Shown: positions 12,208-25,911, numbered from the stretch's first letter. The stretch is DNA of 64,000 nucleotides from Cryphonectria parasitica EP155 (GCF_011745365.1 NW_024468917.1:62001-126000); one strand, 5' to 3'. Program-made: numbers and translations. Notes: a model not told the origin generated them from the sequence alone.

Positions 12208-14280
12208 CCAGAAGAAATAGAAGGCAGGTTGATGTTTAGAGACACTGGGAGTTGGCAGCTGAACTCATGGGGCCAGTGGCAAAGAAGGAGGGGGAAAAAA
12301 AGGTAATAACAATTTATCACAAGTCATGCAAACCAGTCGACCCCGTATTTGTGGCCGTGGCATGATCATGCTCATTTCAGCTTGAGCAGGATATTACCAT
12401 CGTCATCATCATCATCATCTAACTGAGGCCAGGTTAATGGCACCGAGGTAAGGAGTCGGCGAGGGAATCCCTTGGGAGGTTAGCAAAAGGTCGTGGTAAG
12501 CCCTGTGCTCTAGGATTCGAATAATATCCGCTCCGCTCCGTGTAAAGCCGATGTTGCCTCAGCAGACCAGCTTCTGAATTCTGGGGTAAATTCGCAGGAT
12601 ACATGGCTCAAGTTCCAACGAGACAGCAAAAGACAAGAGAGACCAAAGATAACGCGATGGACTACTCACAACGTTGACCGAACCATGTTCCAAGGGGGCC
12701 CCGGGTCGTCGGGATTCAGCAGGGCCCTCTGAGCGTATTTCGATATGCAGTGGGTGGGTCGAGTCGTAGGGCTGAATCCTTCCAGGTGCCGAGGGTGTGT
12801 ACCATGGTACAGCGCTTGTAGTGGTGCTGCCCAGGTAGAGACAACCCGGGCGTGGCCATCACGGCGCTGGTACCTGTGACGACTATGGAAGAGTACTTTT
12901 GTTTGTGTGGTGCACCACACTTTCTGCTTCATAGTCCCCATGGATTGCCCCATGTTTATTTGTTTTGTCATATGAGACAGAGTTGACGGCGCATGATCGA
13001 TTCCATACCCTGGGAAGCCAATCCCAGGGGCCTCCGTAGCCAAGAAGGGTAGTTTTGCGGCTGCATGTAGGTGGATGGATACAAATGCAGTGTTGACGCG
13101 ATGCACGTCTCACATCACTGCACCCACTCGTGACCGCTTTGGCATGAACAGCGCGGCTCTCGATATATGTGTACATTGGGAACATGGCAGGACTAAAGTA
13201 AGCGCAGGTCTGTAGAGACGCTGCCGACAGCTTGTTCCAATGCAGTCTTTTTCGTCCCAGGTAAGTCAGTACTCTAGTAGTCGGACTTCTAAGAGAGGAG
13301 GCTGCTGAGAGCATCGATATGAGAGCACGTGGGCTTCCCTCCGTGTGACAGGTCTGCTAGCTGCCAGGCTGCCTACTTGTGTTACGTATGTCTTCCTCGG
13401 CTACCGAGGTCTCTTTCTCCAAGGTTGACTGACAAATTCGAGCCCAACCGCTTTTGCCCAGTTCACCGCTCACCTCAGCTGAAAGCTGGCCCACCAATCC
13501 TAGAGGCAGACGGCCTTTCAACCTTCGGGGAGGCAAAAAGACTGAATCGGTCTGGAGTGAGAGGAGAAACAGACGGTGGGAAAAAAAGAAAGAAAGAAAA
13601 GGAACAGATAGACAGGACAGAGATGTACAACCAAAAAAGAAGAGTTAAAAGGACGAATTCAGTCCTAAGGTACGCTGACGTCGGCACTCACTCACAGCGA
13701 AATTCGCACAGCCCACACACACCCTTTCTTTCATGGCTGACGTTTAAAAGCGGCCCCCGAGTTCATCCATGTGTATAATCCGTGCAGTAAGTACAGTACA
13801 GGCTAAATGATAGAGGGGGAACTTGTAAGCTGCATAACATGAGACTTGCCTCTTCTTTTCTTTCTTTATTTTTTTATTTTACTTTTTATTATTTCTTCCT
13901 TCTTTTCCCTCTTGAGTTATGTGAACCTGGCGCTGAGAGGACAGGGGCCCTTGTTACTTACCATGACCGTTTGCTTAACTCCGTCACCAACAACAAAGGG
14001 AAAATGGCTTCTGAAATATTGTCCACCAACTATTATTTGCTTTTGTCTGCGGCTCCTGATGGGGCCACCCACCGACAAGACAGCGACACCGGGGGCCAAG
14101 AAGGTTCTCGCGCGTCTTCCCTTTGTCCCATCCTTCTTGTTTCTTGTCTGTGGAATTGCCCTGTTGCAATCTACATCAGCGCCCTTTGTAATAACCCCAG
14201 CAAGTACATGACTTACATACCCACCGCACTTCCTTGTAATTAGCACACTTTGTTCTCCCCGGCCTGGCTTAACTGCGTTC

Positions 14281-14305
14281 TTTTTTTTTTTTTTTTTTTT
14301 TTTTT
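14281..14305. repeat. T25 homopolymer
   Basis: Twenty-five consecutive thymines in a T-rich intergenic stretch. No target-site duplication or element body is evident, so I do not call it a retroelement tail. Confidence 0.85.
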
Positions 14306-15229
14306 CACAACGTCGATCCAGTCGATCCAGTAGCTGAGCTACATGGACCAGAGCCTTATACCAGTCGGTTCGTGGCTTGCCTGTAGTACCATCTTCAAGT
14401 ACTTGTGGCCCTTTTTTTCCTTCTTTTTTCCCCCCCATTCTGGCGACTTTTTGGGTGCTTTGTGTTTTGTGCCAGGGGCAAGGCAGCTTGTCTTGACTTG
14501 CCTCCTCAATTCTCACCATCAACGACCTCGCGTTTCTCCCCTCCTCTCTCTCTTTTTCCCTCTCCCAACCACCTTCCGAGCGCCGGCGGTCATTGAGCAG
14601 ACAACGCTACTTGGCTGGTCGCCCATGACCTCCACTATTTGACACTGCCCCCTCGATCTAGTTTTACTAGGGGCTGGCTGACAGGAAACAAATGGACCGC
14701 TTCCTCTTTTCCGAACAGTACACAGGATAAGCTCCATCTACCTGCCCTTGGAGATCAGATCCATCACGGTAAGTAAGGTCAGTCTCGCCATGCCGCCATA
14801 CATGGATCCACCGTCTCTGTCGTACCTTGAGGAAGAGGGAGACGAGCCGGGGTGGAGAGAGAGAGGGAGAGAGAGAAAGAAAGAGAGAGAGCAAAGAGGC
14901 CTGCCAGCCAGCCAGGTAATACATTGGTCTCTCCTTGAAGTTTGCTATTATATTTACTCACGTCGGCTCCATTCTCGTGTCGTGGGGTCGGCCCTCTTGC
15001 ATATTCGCGATGGGTTCGTGATTGTTTCTCTGGAGCAACTCGCAGGACTTGATTCCCGCCTCACCACCGTCATGGTTCACGGCTTCTCCTTCATTTTCCT
15101 TTCCCTCCCATCATTGTCTCATATAATAAAAGCCCAGCTGCTCCCTCTGTATCTCGAGCCTTCACTCCAGTGTCATCCTTGGGCCTTCATCCTCTACTAC
15201 TGCTGCACTCCGTCTTCGCAGCACGAGAC

Positions 15230-16666
15230 ATGCCCATCATCACCACCAGGGATACCACCAGCACCCATAATAGCAAGAATTTCATGCCCGCGCTCGACTG
15301 CTGTCTTCACAAACAGCAGTGGTCTTGTTTCTCCCGGCTGACGGTCCTGACCTTTACCCTTGTGGTTGCCGCCGCCACCATCTCGTCGTTGTTCTCTTTC
15401 TGGAAGCTCATACAATTCCTGGTGGTAAGACGGATCGTCCGCCAGCAAGAAGCCATCTGTGGCCGCATCATCATCAGCTGGACATCCGGGCTGGCCCCCC
15501 TCTCAAGGAACTTTGTTCCGACTTCAACACCAACCTTAGATACTGTGGTGTCATCCCGACAGGGTCAGGGCCCCCAAGAAAAGCAGGCTAGTTGCGTTAC
15601 AGTCAGGGGAGGGGAAGCCAGCGGCACAGCTCCGGTGGGATTGGCCGGTCCCTCTAAGAAGAACAGGAGAATGGAAGAGGAGGAGAGGTACACGACCGCA
15701 GGGCCATGGTCACGTGGAGTCAGCACAGACTGGATCGAGTGGCAGCAGGAAGAGGAGGAGTCAAGTGGTCCCCTTCTTCTTCCTCCTCCTCCTGCTGCCG
15801 CTGCCGGGCCTGGACTGAGGGACAATGCCAGAGCCTCATCATCTTCAGCTCCAAGGCTGGTTCGAGGGACGACCGCGGGCGCCGTCGCTGGCTCAGCTCA
15901 GGGACGACAAGATAGGATCAACATTGCCACATCGTCCTTGGTCAATTATATGGCAGACGACGAGCACATACGATATGGCGCTCACGGGGCTCCTGGCAAC
16001 GACAACGACTTCATCGTAAACAGGTCCCCGTCCCGCCACCAGCGACACAGATTGGATTTCAACAGACCACCACCACCACCACCTCTGCCTCTGCCGACGG
16101 CCGGTGGTGGCCATCTGAACCACAGTGGCTCCACGACGGCTTCCTTCTCAGGGTTCGACGCCAGGAGTGGGTCTGCGAGCGCCCTGTCTCAAGAAGGGGC
16201 CATCATGGGACAGACGGGCGGTCACCACGCAGAGGGCGTCCCGTTTGCTTATGCGTCGTCAGATTTCCGCTCGCCAAGAACTACTGGTGCCATAGCCTTT
16301 GATGGACACAGCAGCCATGTCGCATTCGGCACCGAGGATACATTTTCTCCGTCCTCGTATCCTTCCATCTCGCCTATGCTCCCTCCGCCGCCGCCCAGCA
16401 TCGCCGAAGATTTTGACCCCAGCGTCGTCATGTTTCCTGGCCCAGGGGCGGTCGTAGATGGAGGGATCAGGATTGTTCCGCCACATGGCCACGGCGACGG
16501 CGAGCTGGTTCACACCCACGGAGAATCCATGGAGGCCTTTGGAGATCCGTCTTCCCGCGATGGCTGGAGGCGACACACCAGAGTGTACGGTGGAGGTGTG
16601 TGCCTGGCTTGTGCCGGAGGAGGGGGATATTATGGTGACCGAGTCCGACCGGAGGACAGACGATGA
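15230..16666 (+). CDS. Putative single-pass membrane protein with long disordered tail
   Basis: Unbroken 478-codon frame from the first ATG at 15230; an upstream in-frame GTG at 15170 is unlikely to start translation. I do not recognise a family. One hydrophobic segment (about residues 37-57, LTVLTFTLVVAAATISSLF) is followed by basic residues (VVRRIVRQQ), so the N-terminus may face outward or the lumen. The remaining 400 residues are low-complexity and Pro/Ser/Gly/Arg-rich. They include runs of proline (about 203-207, 287-292 and 388-392) and an acidic EEEE patch, and should be disordered. Codon positions look protein-like and the frame is long for this base composition, which supports a real gene, but no homologue or conserved motif backs it. 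Confidence 0.5.
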   Translation: MPIITTRDTTSTHNSKNFMPALDCCLHKQQWSCFSRLTVLTFTLVVAAATISSLFSFWKLIQFLVVRRIVRQQEAICGRIIISWTSGLAPLSRNFVPTSTPTLDTVVSSRQGQGPQEKQASCVTVRGGEASGTAPVGLAGPSKKNRRMEEEERYTTAGPWSRGVSTDWIEWQQEEEESSGPLLLPPPPAAAAGPGLRDNARASSSSAPRLVRGTTAGAVAGSAQGRQDRINIATSSLVNYMADDEHIRYGAHGAPGNDNDFIVNRSPSRHQRHRLDFNRPPPPPPLPLPTAGGGHLNHSGSTTASFSGFDARSGSASALSQEGAIMGQTGGHHAEGVPFAYASSDFRSPRTTGAIAFDGHSSHVAFGTEDTFSPSSYPSISPMLPPPPPSIAEDFDPSVVMFPGPGAVVDGGIRIVPPHGHGDGELVHTHGESMEAFGDPSSRDGWRRHTRVYGGGVCLACAGGGGYYGDRVRPEDRR

Positions 16667-19600
16667 TACGAATGTGGTCACTTTTTTGGTATATTCCCTC
16701 GCCTTCTATGCTCTTCATTGTGCCTGTGTCATCGGCTTAGCTTCCTTTTCTCTGTCGCTTTCCTTTGTGTTTCATTCAATTCCTTCTACGGTTCGATCTA
16801 TGCATAGAGAGGCTTTTCTACATTTCGGCGGTAGACTTTCCGGACAATATAGTCGATATATCTTAGGTTTACTTTTGCAGATTTGGCTTTGGCTTTCCTA
16901 TCTCTTATGACTTCCTTTTTGTCTTTCTCCTCTACCTTCATGGCAGACTCATAATACATGCTGCTTTTTATTCCGATTAGATATCGAGCACGATAACGAG
17001 ATCACGTTTCCTATGATTGATGACTGCTGGAGGGAGGTCTTGTAATATTTTTACATTCCAAAAGGGCTCTACAGGTGGTCATGAGTTCTGCAATTTGGAC
17101 GATTTACCATGTGTTGCAGACTGGGTTCGGGCTTCAATATTTTGACATTATGAACACATTGATGTCACAAGATAACTTGAGGCAAGTGGCGCTTCACACA
17201 GTCTTGCCAGTTAGTATTATGAGGTACTAGAGGTACTTATTCCCAATAGTTGTTGCTATATCATTATCAAATATTGTTGGGACTCCCCATAATCAATAGC
17301 TTCTAATTATGACATTCTAGCAATGCATAGTGGGAAAACATTCACTCCTTCTGACAGACCCCAAGCATCCACTTCGATCCTACCTCTCTTTTCTACGTCC
17401 CCTGGACGCTGTTCAGCATACTGAAGTATTTTGCTGATGCTCTCAACGCCTGTGCGCTCAGCAAGGCATCAGGTCACTCACACCACGCGTGTAGAGTTTG
17501 TCACTCGTAAACGGCCCAATAACCAGCCTCCTGCAACTTAAATCGATAGATCTTGGGAGGATTCAAGCTATGTTCAGCATTCTCACGAGCTTATTCATGC
17601 GGCGATTGAGGCAAAAGACAAACCCCGGACTACGCAAGGCCCCTCCGAGTCTAGTGATCGTGCTGGCTGTCACTCCTGAAGGACCAACAATAGTGTAGCC
17701 TGATTATAATTAAAATTACAAGACAGGGTATCGATGACCTATGATGTAGGTACGGTGACGTTGTGTGACAATGGACGATAGCCTTCTGTGCACGGCTCCA
17801 CCAGGCAAGAAACATTTTGGCCTCTTGACAGAAGACCCCTTTCCGATCTGGGTGGCTTATTTCCGTTCCTCGGCCCAACTGCTTTCACCTCGAAGGATTC
17901 TCTTCATCTCGATAGCAGGGAAACTTTCCGCGAACTTTCCGCAGTCCCCGGAGTTGAGTCCATAGGGTGTTGGGGCTGACTGAGAAGTAGAACTTCTTTT
18001 TGTCTGCCAAGGTGAGAGTAATTATTGGCCACCCAAGTGAAGTGATGAGGCAGGGCAGTCTTGTGCCACAGAGGCAATTGGTCGATGGCCGGGGGGTTCA
18101 GGAAGAGTGGTGTTCAAGGAGACGGCCAATCGGAAGAGCGGTTTCTGTCCAACTGGCGAGACCTTGCTTGTGTAAGTGATAAGCTGACCCAGGATCAATT
18201 CGGCATAATCATTTCATGGCGTTATAGCTTGGCGACGACATAAATAGAGGTAGCCTCCTGAGTAAATATTAGACGCACTGTGTGGTGACACACATACAGA
18301 AGTCCCTCATGAATACTAATCAAATAGATTGAATGGAGTCCTAGACCAGCAAAGTAAGAAATTAAAAAAACATGTAACAAAAAAAAATGGGAACTCATGT
18401 TAATGCAGCAAGGTCTCCTGTTCTCGCCTCTCTATCCACGGAGTGCTTGGGTAACTCTTCGTTCATTGCTGTAACGTTGGTACTTGTCTAAATAAAACTA
18501 TTGTATGAATTTATGCTCTGATATTAAGTCTCATTTTTGTCTATCTATATATTATATGTCTTGGAAATCCTGAATATGACACGTGCCTCACGAAGCACGT
18601 ATCATGTGAATTTGATATTGTAGATGGATCATAGCATATTGGGTCCCCAATACGTAGCTTTTTCAATCGAGTCATTATAACGATTCGTGATTGATAATAG
18701 ATACTCAAAACAGTAGGCAGTTCATGTTGTGTCGAGCATCTATGTTGGATGAACGTGCTTCAGAAGCCTACAATTAATAAGTCAAGCAGCCCAGCCTGAC
18801 CTGATTGATTGACAGACAGGACTCTCGCCCGGACGCTGAGAATCAGCAACATCGTCTTGACATCCTAAGTCGTTCTAATTCTCAAGCATGGTGCCTTCAT
18901 TGCTCCTCTATGCCAATGATCAAGATGATCACTGGCGGCCAACATTTGTGTCACAGCTGTCCTGTGTCAGTGAACTGCAATTTGCTCATAGTTCGCATCA
19001 AAGACCATGGATGTGACACGACTTGATACTGCTAATTGACTATTGGCCCGCATTGATTCGAACCGTTCATTTCAGACTCAACATTGAGCTTCAATCGCAA
19101 TGGACACGCCACGGCCCCTGCCCCATCCATTCTTTCGCAAGGATTGGGCCATCAGTAGACAGATGCGCAATGTTGACATGACTACCCGCTTAATGTCTCG
19201 TCTGTGATCTCCAACTTGAACGAACCTGTAAAGTAGAGAGCGTTGTTGGTTGGCTCAACGGTTGATACATACACATGCCCTAAGGGCTCTCGATGGTGGT
19301 TGAGGCCCTAACTGATTATCACCATTCATACCTCAGTAATCTACGCCCAAGAATTATAGATGAAGGAGACCATATTCTATGTACACAGTCTCTCCTCTCT
19401 GTAGTCCCATAGGCCTCTTATGTGTACTTGAGAAATGGGAAACACAACAACGTTCGTTTAGGTCTTTGGTCGAGCATGATGCCAGTATCGAAGGAAGCGA
19501 GGAATTATCCAAGTTTCGTGTTATCAAGCTCATAACGAAATACTTGATGGATGATACAGTCTAGTCTAGATAATCATAAAGCTGCTAATGGATTCCAAGT

Positions 19601-22600
19601 TGAAGTTTGGTCACTTCTAAAGATTAAGAAAGGTACTTGGCCATCGTTCCTCCATCTTCGTGTTGACCAGAACTTGACCAGAACAACCATTGCTGCTGCC
19701 CTCGGTGGCCTTGTTGACTGGCAACTCTCTCTTGCTCCAAAGAAAATGCTCCTCTCATCATTGTTTCATTAATTTATTCCATAGTTTATTTCATTCCATT
19801 TGGCTATTCAATATCACTGTCCCGTCACAGCCCAGCCATCTTGAGAGAGTGTGCGTTGTATTTCTGTAAACTAAGTACGACGACCTGGAGGTCACGAGCC
19901 CTTCTTCTCTATTGTTCATCGTATCAATGCATTGTTCCTTGCCTGCTGTGACTGAACAACAGCTCCCTCGAAAGGTCGGCACTATTGTCAACGAGCTCCT
20001 TCTGGTCTCCTGACTGAGTCTACCTGCCGGCGGAATTCGCTCTACAGGTCCTAGGCAGAATCGCCAACATCTTGACCCATGACCATCCTCAGATCGACGA
20101 CGGAGGCATTACTCTCATGCCCAATGACTGTGAGACCTTGCTCACGTAGATCTGTCCTCGAGACCGCCTCCAAATCAAAGGGCGCATGCATTTCATGGAA
20201 CATTTGCTTGTGAGACTCTTGCTCCACATCCACCCCCATCGGCTGCAGGTACATACAACTCCACCACCCCTTGCGTGAATCACGGCTCGCGCCGGGGGGA
20301 GGGGCGGACAGCCCCCTGAGCGGAATCATGGTGGTGGCTTATAGTTTGTTGCCTACTTTACACACATGCTGGAGCAGAAAGTCTGGGCCTGTTACGAGAT
20401 ATTGTTGTGCCGTCAGGACACAACTGTCGGATCGTGGGATCGACGATGATCCAGTTACCTAGGGACACGATGGCGCATGCCTTATTACGTGTAAGGCAAT
20501 CGCACTGTTCCCTTGTTTTACGGGTCTGCAACTATTTTGACCAACGAGAACAGGCGGAGCACATGAAAAGGGTGTGGGAGATATCAGTCCAGAGCTGATC
20601 GAGTGACACAGAGAGCGAGAGAGAGAAAGAGAGACAGAGGCTGGCAAGGGGGCATTTAGAAACAAACAAATTAAAGACAGGGGGTCGCAGGGTCACCCAA
20701 GCGCGCATGATCAGCCCTACCCGGGTTTCTTGCAAGCATAGCCCGCGGGCTGGGGACGATGGCAATGTTTCACATACACAAAGGAGGACGAGGTGGACGG
20801 AGTAGTAGCACCTCCCTGAACGATCCAGTCTCTATATGGCAGAACAGGTTGAGTACATACCATAGCAATAGCCAGAAGGTGCACCTAGGTAAAGCCTGTT
20901 GGGGCGGCGCGCACTTGAGTGAATTTCCTGTCTATCGGGAAGTTTTGCCATTGCAAATTGTGGGCAGTTCGAAGAGCGCCTTGTCGTGATATTGGGACGC
21001 GCGGGTGATCAATGCGGCCCCAGCATTAATATCTGGACAATTAAGCATTACAAAAATTGTACATTTCTCACATCGGAGTCATTATCAGATGGCTAAAATG
21101 ACATGAATGGTATGCGAGATGCTGCGCGCGCAGTCTGCACAGCAGAATCTCTTGGCTAGAACCATTGAATACGAAGGAAAGAGAAAGATAAGGAAGAAAA
21201 ATGTACTAAGAGTACAGCATCTACAGAGACACATGCCCGGCCAAGTTCTGCCCCGCGTGCCTCGATCTGTCAAGCCCCAGTGTGTTCAGCGACAGGTTCG
21301 GTCGGATATTTTGATGTGTTTAGACGAGTCTACCCACCCCGAACCACCCGAGGACTGGGCCCGAGCTTTTGTCGTGGTGGGCAAGGGATGGGTATGAAAC
21401 GAGCGAACGCTTATGCAGCCTTGCGGATACCCGCAGTGTTCACATAGGATGGGGCACGGATGTGGCGAGCTTGGCCTGCCGTTTGACCTTGCCCTGGTGT
21501 GCCTGGCAACATTCCAGGCCTGGGAACCAAGTAAAGTCTCTTCTGAACGGCGGTGGGGTTGGCTGGACATGAGCCAGCACTGAGCCAGCAGTGAACATAG
21601 TACAGTGAAGCACAGACAGGGAGGTATTGGGAGAGGAGCGGGGCGGGAGACGAGGCAGAGGCGAAGAGTTACAGACAAGAGACAATAGCACGGACTTGGT
21701 ACCTTTCCTAGGAGGGAGTGAGAAGGCTTTTGAAACCGCGCCGGGGAGGGGGTTTTGGTTGGTCATGCAGGGGCTAGGGCGACCACAAGCATACATACTG
21801 TACTACTTAGAATTCTGGTACAGACCGTGTGCATACGAGAGCGTACGTACGTACCGTACCACACACAGCACAGCCCACTCACGCATAAGATGCTGATCAT
21901 CTGCTGGATCTGCCTGGCCGGGTGCTACAGAAGGCGGCCCCTCACAGTCCCTGACGCGCAAGCAAGTTGAGATGCCCGGAGATATAGGTAATTTGAAAGG
22001 GTGAAAGAAGGGTGACGTGGGGTTCAGATGTGGTGTTCATCCTATCCCATGGCAGTCACTCAGCCTGATGATGCCTTTTTTTCCCCCCGTCATGCAAGGC
22101 TCGTGCCGGCTTGATTTTTCTAGAAGACATTTCTGACGTGGGATTGATGATGTGTGGCAGCACAAAAGGGGGTTGATTTTCAGCATGGCCCAACCCTCAC
22201 AACGTCGCCATGACAGGTAGCAGCACGACCAGCAGCACGACCAGCAGCACCAGGCAGAGAATACCCAAAGATGCCACTGTTAGTGCTTCAGCAAAATGTC
22301 AGTTATGCAGTAGAGATGCCACTGATTCTGCGTTGCGTCTCGTGTAGATGGCGGAGAAAGAGTCGACAGGCCTATGTTGTTGTAATCGATGTACTTAGGC
22401 GCCTTGCTGTGTATGTCTGGCCTGTCCTTCCTCCTTTACCGTTGTAATGAGTTTGATGATGGCTGTTTAACTTTCTCTTGGAGACCAGGAAAGATTGAGG
22501 CTACAAACCTGCCAAAAGGTTGTGTGATCTATTCTGGACATGATCCCTCCTTTTCTCATTTGATACACCTTTCTCCATCTCGATTTGGCCTAATGGTCGT

Positions 22601-25600
22601 ACGGAGATATATATATTGATTCATTGGTGTGTGTATATGTCTGGGGTAGAGTGATGCGTTCTTCCAAATTGGCATGTCCCCCGTTCTCAGCATAAATGGA
22701 TATAGTAGACTGACTATGCGCATGTCCCATATATGGTAAACGGTACATGGGAGATGGGATCCCTTGAGAATGGGGAAAAGTAGAGGTGGGATTTTGACAG
22801 GGCTGGCAGATAGGTCAGGGGGAGCCTCAGTATGCTGTGCTATACGATACGACGACCTAAACTGCATCGAGGGATGAAGCAAGGTGGATGGAGGACAAAC
22901 AAGACGAGACCCACGAACCGTAGCAGCAAAACACGGCGGGGATCTCGACAACTTGAGACGAGCCAAAAAAAGAAGACCAAATACGTACTAGTAGCACCCC
23001 ACAGCCCTCTCCTGTACGTACCATTGGGGGATGTACACACGTGCCGCAGTGACAGTGGCACGATACTATGGTACTTTGTGTACCAACCAGGGGACCACGT
23101 AACAACGCCACCCACCAAAGGAAAGGGAATGAATAGACAAAGAGATCGCATGGACGACAAGGCCATACCCCTGAAAGCATGAAAAATAATAACATTTGCT
23201 TATTTAAAAAAACAACCAAAAACACATACACACACAAAGACACACACAGAGAGAGAGGGAGAGAGAAGAGAGGAGGGGGAGAGAGAAGGATTTACCAGAG
23301 GAGATAAGACGAGGTGGAGAGGGCATGAGGAAGGATGAGCACACAAAAAGAAAGAAAGAGTGAGGGGCAAAAAGAGAGGGGGAGCAAGATTGTGAAATTG
23401 ATTGGTGGTGGGCTTACCAAGTGGGCAGGCCAGGTCACCGCTGGGTTGTTTCGAAACAACCAATACAGGACAGCATTTTGCCGCTGTAACTGCCAAGACA
23501 TGCAACCATCAATTGACCGTCTTTTTCTGGCTCCTCCCTCCCTGCCGCGCTGGCGCTTGTGATTCGTGAATATGGGCTGGTGCAAGGTGGGAGCCCTTGG
23601 GAAGCTTGCGAAATCCCTCGACCGGATCTTGGAGAGGGGAAGCAGTCAATCAACGGTCGATCTTGGAGGGGATCTGATCCCGGGCCTTGCTTGCTGTGTG
23701 GTGTGCTCACAGTGGAATGCTGGTCCTGTGCCTTCCAGGGGGTAGGGGCCCCCCCGGGGGCCTTTCCGTTCTAGGGGTCAGCCTGACAGGGGCAGGGAAA
23801 GGTTCACTGACCATTGGGGTTGCCCAGGCACGCAGGCACGACTTGGGTGCTAGTGCTGGTGCTGTCCAACAATGGATCTCGAAGTCCAGATTGGATCGTG
23901 GTGTGGCGTGGCGTGGCGTGGCATGGCACACCGCATAGCGTGGCATCGCATCGCAGCTTTTACACGCCTCCACAGTCGACTGACCACCATCACCTTCCAC
24001 GCCGTCAGCAACAACAGCATAGCATCACTTTCCGTAAACATCGCTTGATCACATTCACTGCTCTGGCCTGTTTGCCACGTACTTCTGAACGCCATAACTG
24101 CCTTTCCATTTCGGGAAGAAACAAGGAGAGAACGAAGACCCCTCGTGAACTATGAAACGTCCCTCAGTCTACTATTACATCCATCACTATTGAATACCCT
24201 GACACTGGCCAAGCTCGTGTCTGCACACTTGTCTATCTCGATACTCAACCCGCTCCCACCTACGTGTCCACTAAGCTACGTCAGACCCGGCTGAGTGCTC
24301 TAATCCGCACGTCCAGTGCAAAGCCCACGGTCCGCAAACTGGCCTGGCTCGGGAGCGAACAAGCACATGTCTGTATGAATGTCAAAGTGCACAAAGCAAA
24401 TAGCCAAACACGGCCTTCATCATTTCACATCGTTTCCCCATTCTTCCTGGCTGCCGAGACAAAGAAATGGGAGCCCGCCTTTTCTGGCGGGTGCTTCGCT
24501 TCATTCTGGTGCCTCCCCCACCTCCAAAAAGAAAGGTTAGCAAATACCACACAGCCATTACGATCGTTCAGGCAACTTCAGGGGGTTTGTGCATGTGTGC
24601 GCTCCGTACTGTGGCTGCATGTGGTGCGACCCACCTGAGCAGCAACCCCCCTGTAGCGTAGGCCAACCCCTAGCAGACATCCACCTGGGGACCGATTCGA
24701 CAGAAAAGCCCCGGACGTGCTGCAACTTGTAGAGTCAGGCAGTTTAGAAGGGCCACCTGGACGCCTTACGGGCATGCTCAAGCTCTCCTGGGCCCACCAC
24801 AGCGGCTCAAATAGGCTGGGCCGCCACTACCACTCTGTGGTACTGTGGTACATAGCACACTCAGGCACATTGTAGCTAGTCCTCATTGTGATCGCCCCAG
24901 TCTGGGTCCTCCCAAACCCTCAGGGCCTAACTTTCTTTTCTTCGTCTACTTCTTCTGTGCCTTCCAGTTTCTACAGCAAGGGCCCACCACTTGTCCCCAT
25001 CCAGACTAGACTTGGCCTCGAATCCTCGACTCGCGCCTGTCTGCATGCCTGTGTGCCTGTCAGCCTGTCCTTTTCATTCCCTCTCCCTCTTTATTTCTCT
25101 CGCCCTCTTCCCCCCACTCCGCGTACACACACACAAACACCCCAACACACTCTTCCTCTCCCTCCTCCACCTTTTCTCTTTCCCTTTCCACCTCGGCCTC
25201 GACCTTGCGACTTTGCAACTTTTTCGACTTTTCTTCTGATTTCGCACCTGGGGAGGATAGCATCGCGACTGCTTCACTTGCCGTTCATTTATTCCCAATC
25301 GATCGATCGATCTGCGATACACACCTTTAGCAACTAACAAGGTGTCTTTTTTCTTCTTGTTTCTGCCTTCTCATTTTTTTTAATTGCAGCCCACAAACTG
25401 CCTGTCATTTCCTCGCGCACTATCATCAACATCCTCACCTGCTTCCAACACAAACAACACAACAATCATCAGAGTCAGGCCGGGTCCCATCATCCATCTC
25501 TAGACATCCACACCGGATAGAAGAAAGGAGAATACAAAAAAGAAGACAGGACAACAAACCGCTGTGGCGCTTAATACAATCTCGACCCTGCGCCATCCTC

Positions 25601-25694
25601 AGCATCTTCTAGACCCAGTTGTCATCGGCATTGCCGTCGCCCTTCAAACCCTCACACCACTCCAGCACAACTTACACCCAACAGCTTCATAAGA
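16667..25694. other. About 9 kb without a recognisable gene
   Basis: Only short frames with no known domains are present. The part at about 16.9-19.8 kb is relatively AT-rich. The 20.0-24.2 kb part carries CA/GA microsatellites (23220-23290), a 12-bp tandem repeat (22221-22254) and GTGGC-type repeats (23897-23945). A 92-codon minus-strand frame at 20051-20329 reads rather like protein but matches nothing I know. The pyrimidine-rich block at about 25060-25210 is probably the core promoter of the glutamine-rich gene downstream. Confidence 0.5.
22221..22254. repeat. 12-bp tandem repeat
   Basis: Unit CAGCACGACCAG is repeated about 2.7 times in intergenic sequence. Confidence 0.8.
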
Positions 25695-25911
25695 GTAAGT
25701 CCAGCACCACACAATACCGCCTTTACCCCCTCAACCTTTTTACCCTCCGACAGGCCCTAGCCTACTTCTTGCCTTTTTTTCTAGCAAGGCTTAGCAACAT
25801 CAACAACCTCTGCACCCTTCATTACCCTTCAAGATTTGGATCTCGCTCACGGCATCGCGGCCGTTGACCACTGCTTTTAACTAACCTTTTGTTTTCCTTC
25901 CCTACCTGCAG
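25695..25911 (+). other. Probable 5'-UTR intron of the glutamine-rich gene
   Basis: GTAAGT donor at 25695, a branch-like TTAACTAAC at about 25877-25885, then a pyrimidine tract and a CTGCAG acceptor ending at 25911. The first coding ATG lies 265 bases further on. Together with a CT-rich tract upstream this suggests a long spliced leader. Confidence 0.6.

Larger units (their letters stand above)
9762..15229. other. 5.5-kb gene-poor region
   Basis: No frame here has the length, domain content or intron structure I could defend as a gene. It holds the 3' flank of the MBP1-like gene, a G15 run (12193-12207), a CAT-repeat microsatellite near 12402-12418, a T25 run (14281-14305), GGAA repeats near 11467-11484 and GA tracts near 14857-14890. 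The last kilobase before 15230 may be promoter and leader of the next gene. Confidence 0.5.

Noticed and set aside
14281..14305. T25 run as a poly(A) tail of a minus-strand retroelement.
   Set aside because: No element body, reverse-transcriptase-like frame or target-site duplication nearby.
20051..20329. 92-codon minus-strand frame with fairly protein-like composition.
   Set aside because: No domain, no supporting splice sites with flanking exons, no partner frame. Kept only as a remark in the gene-poor region.
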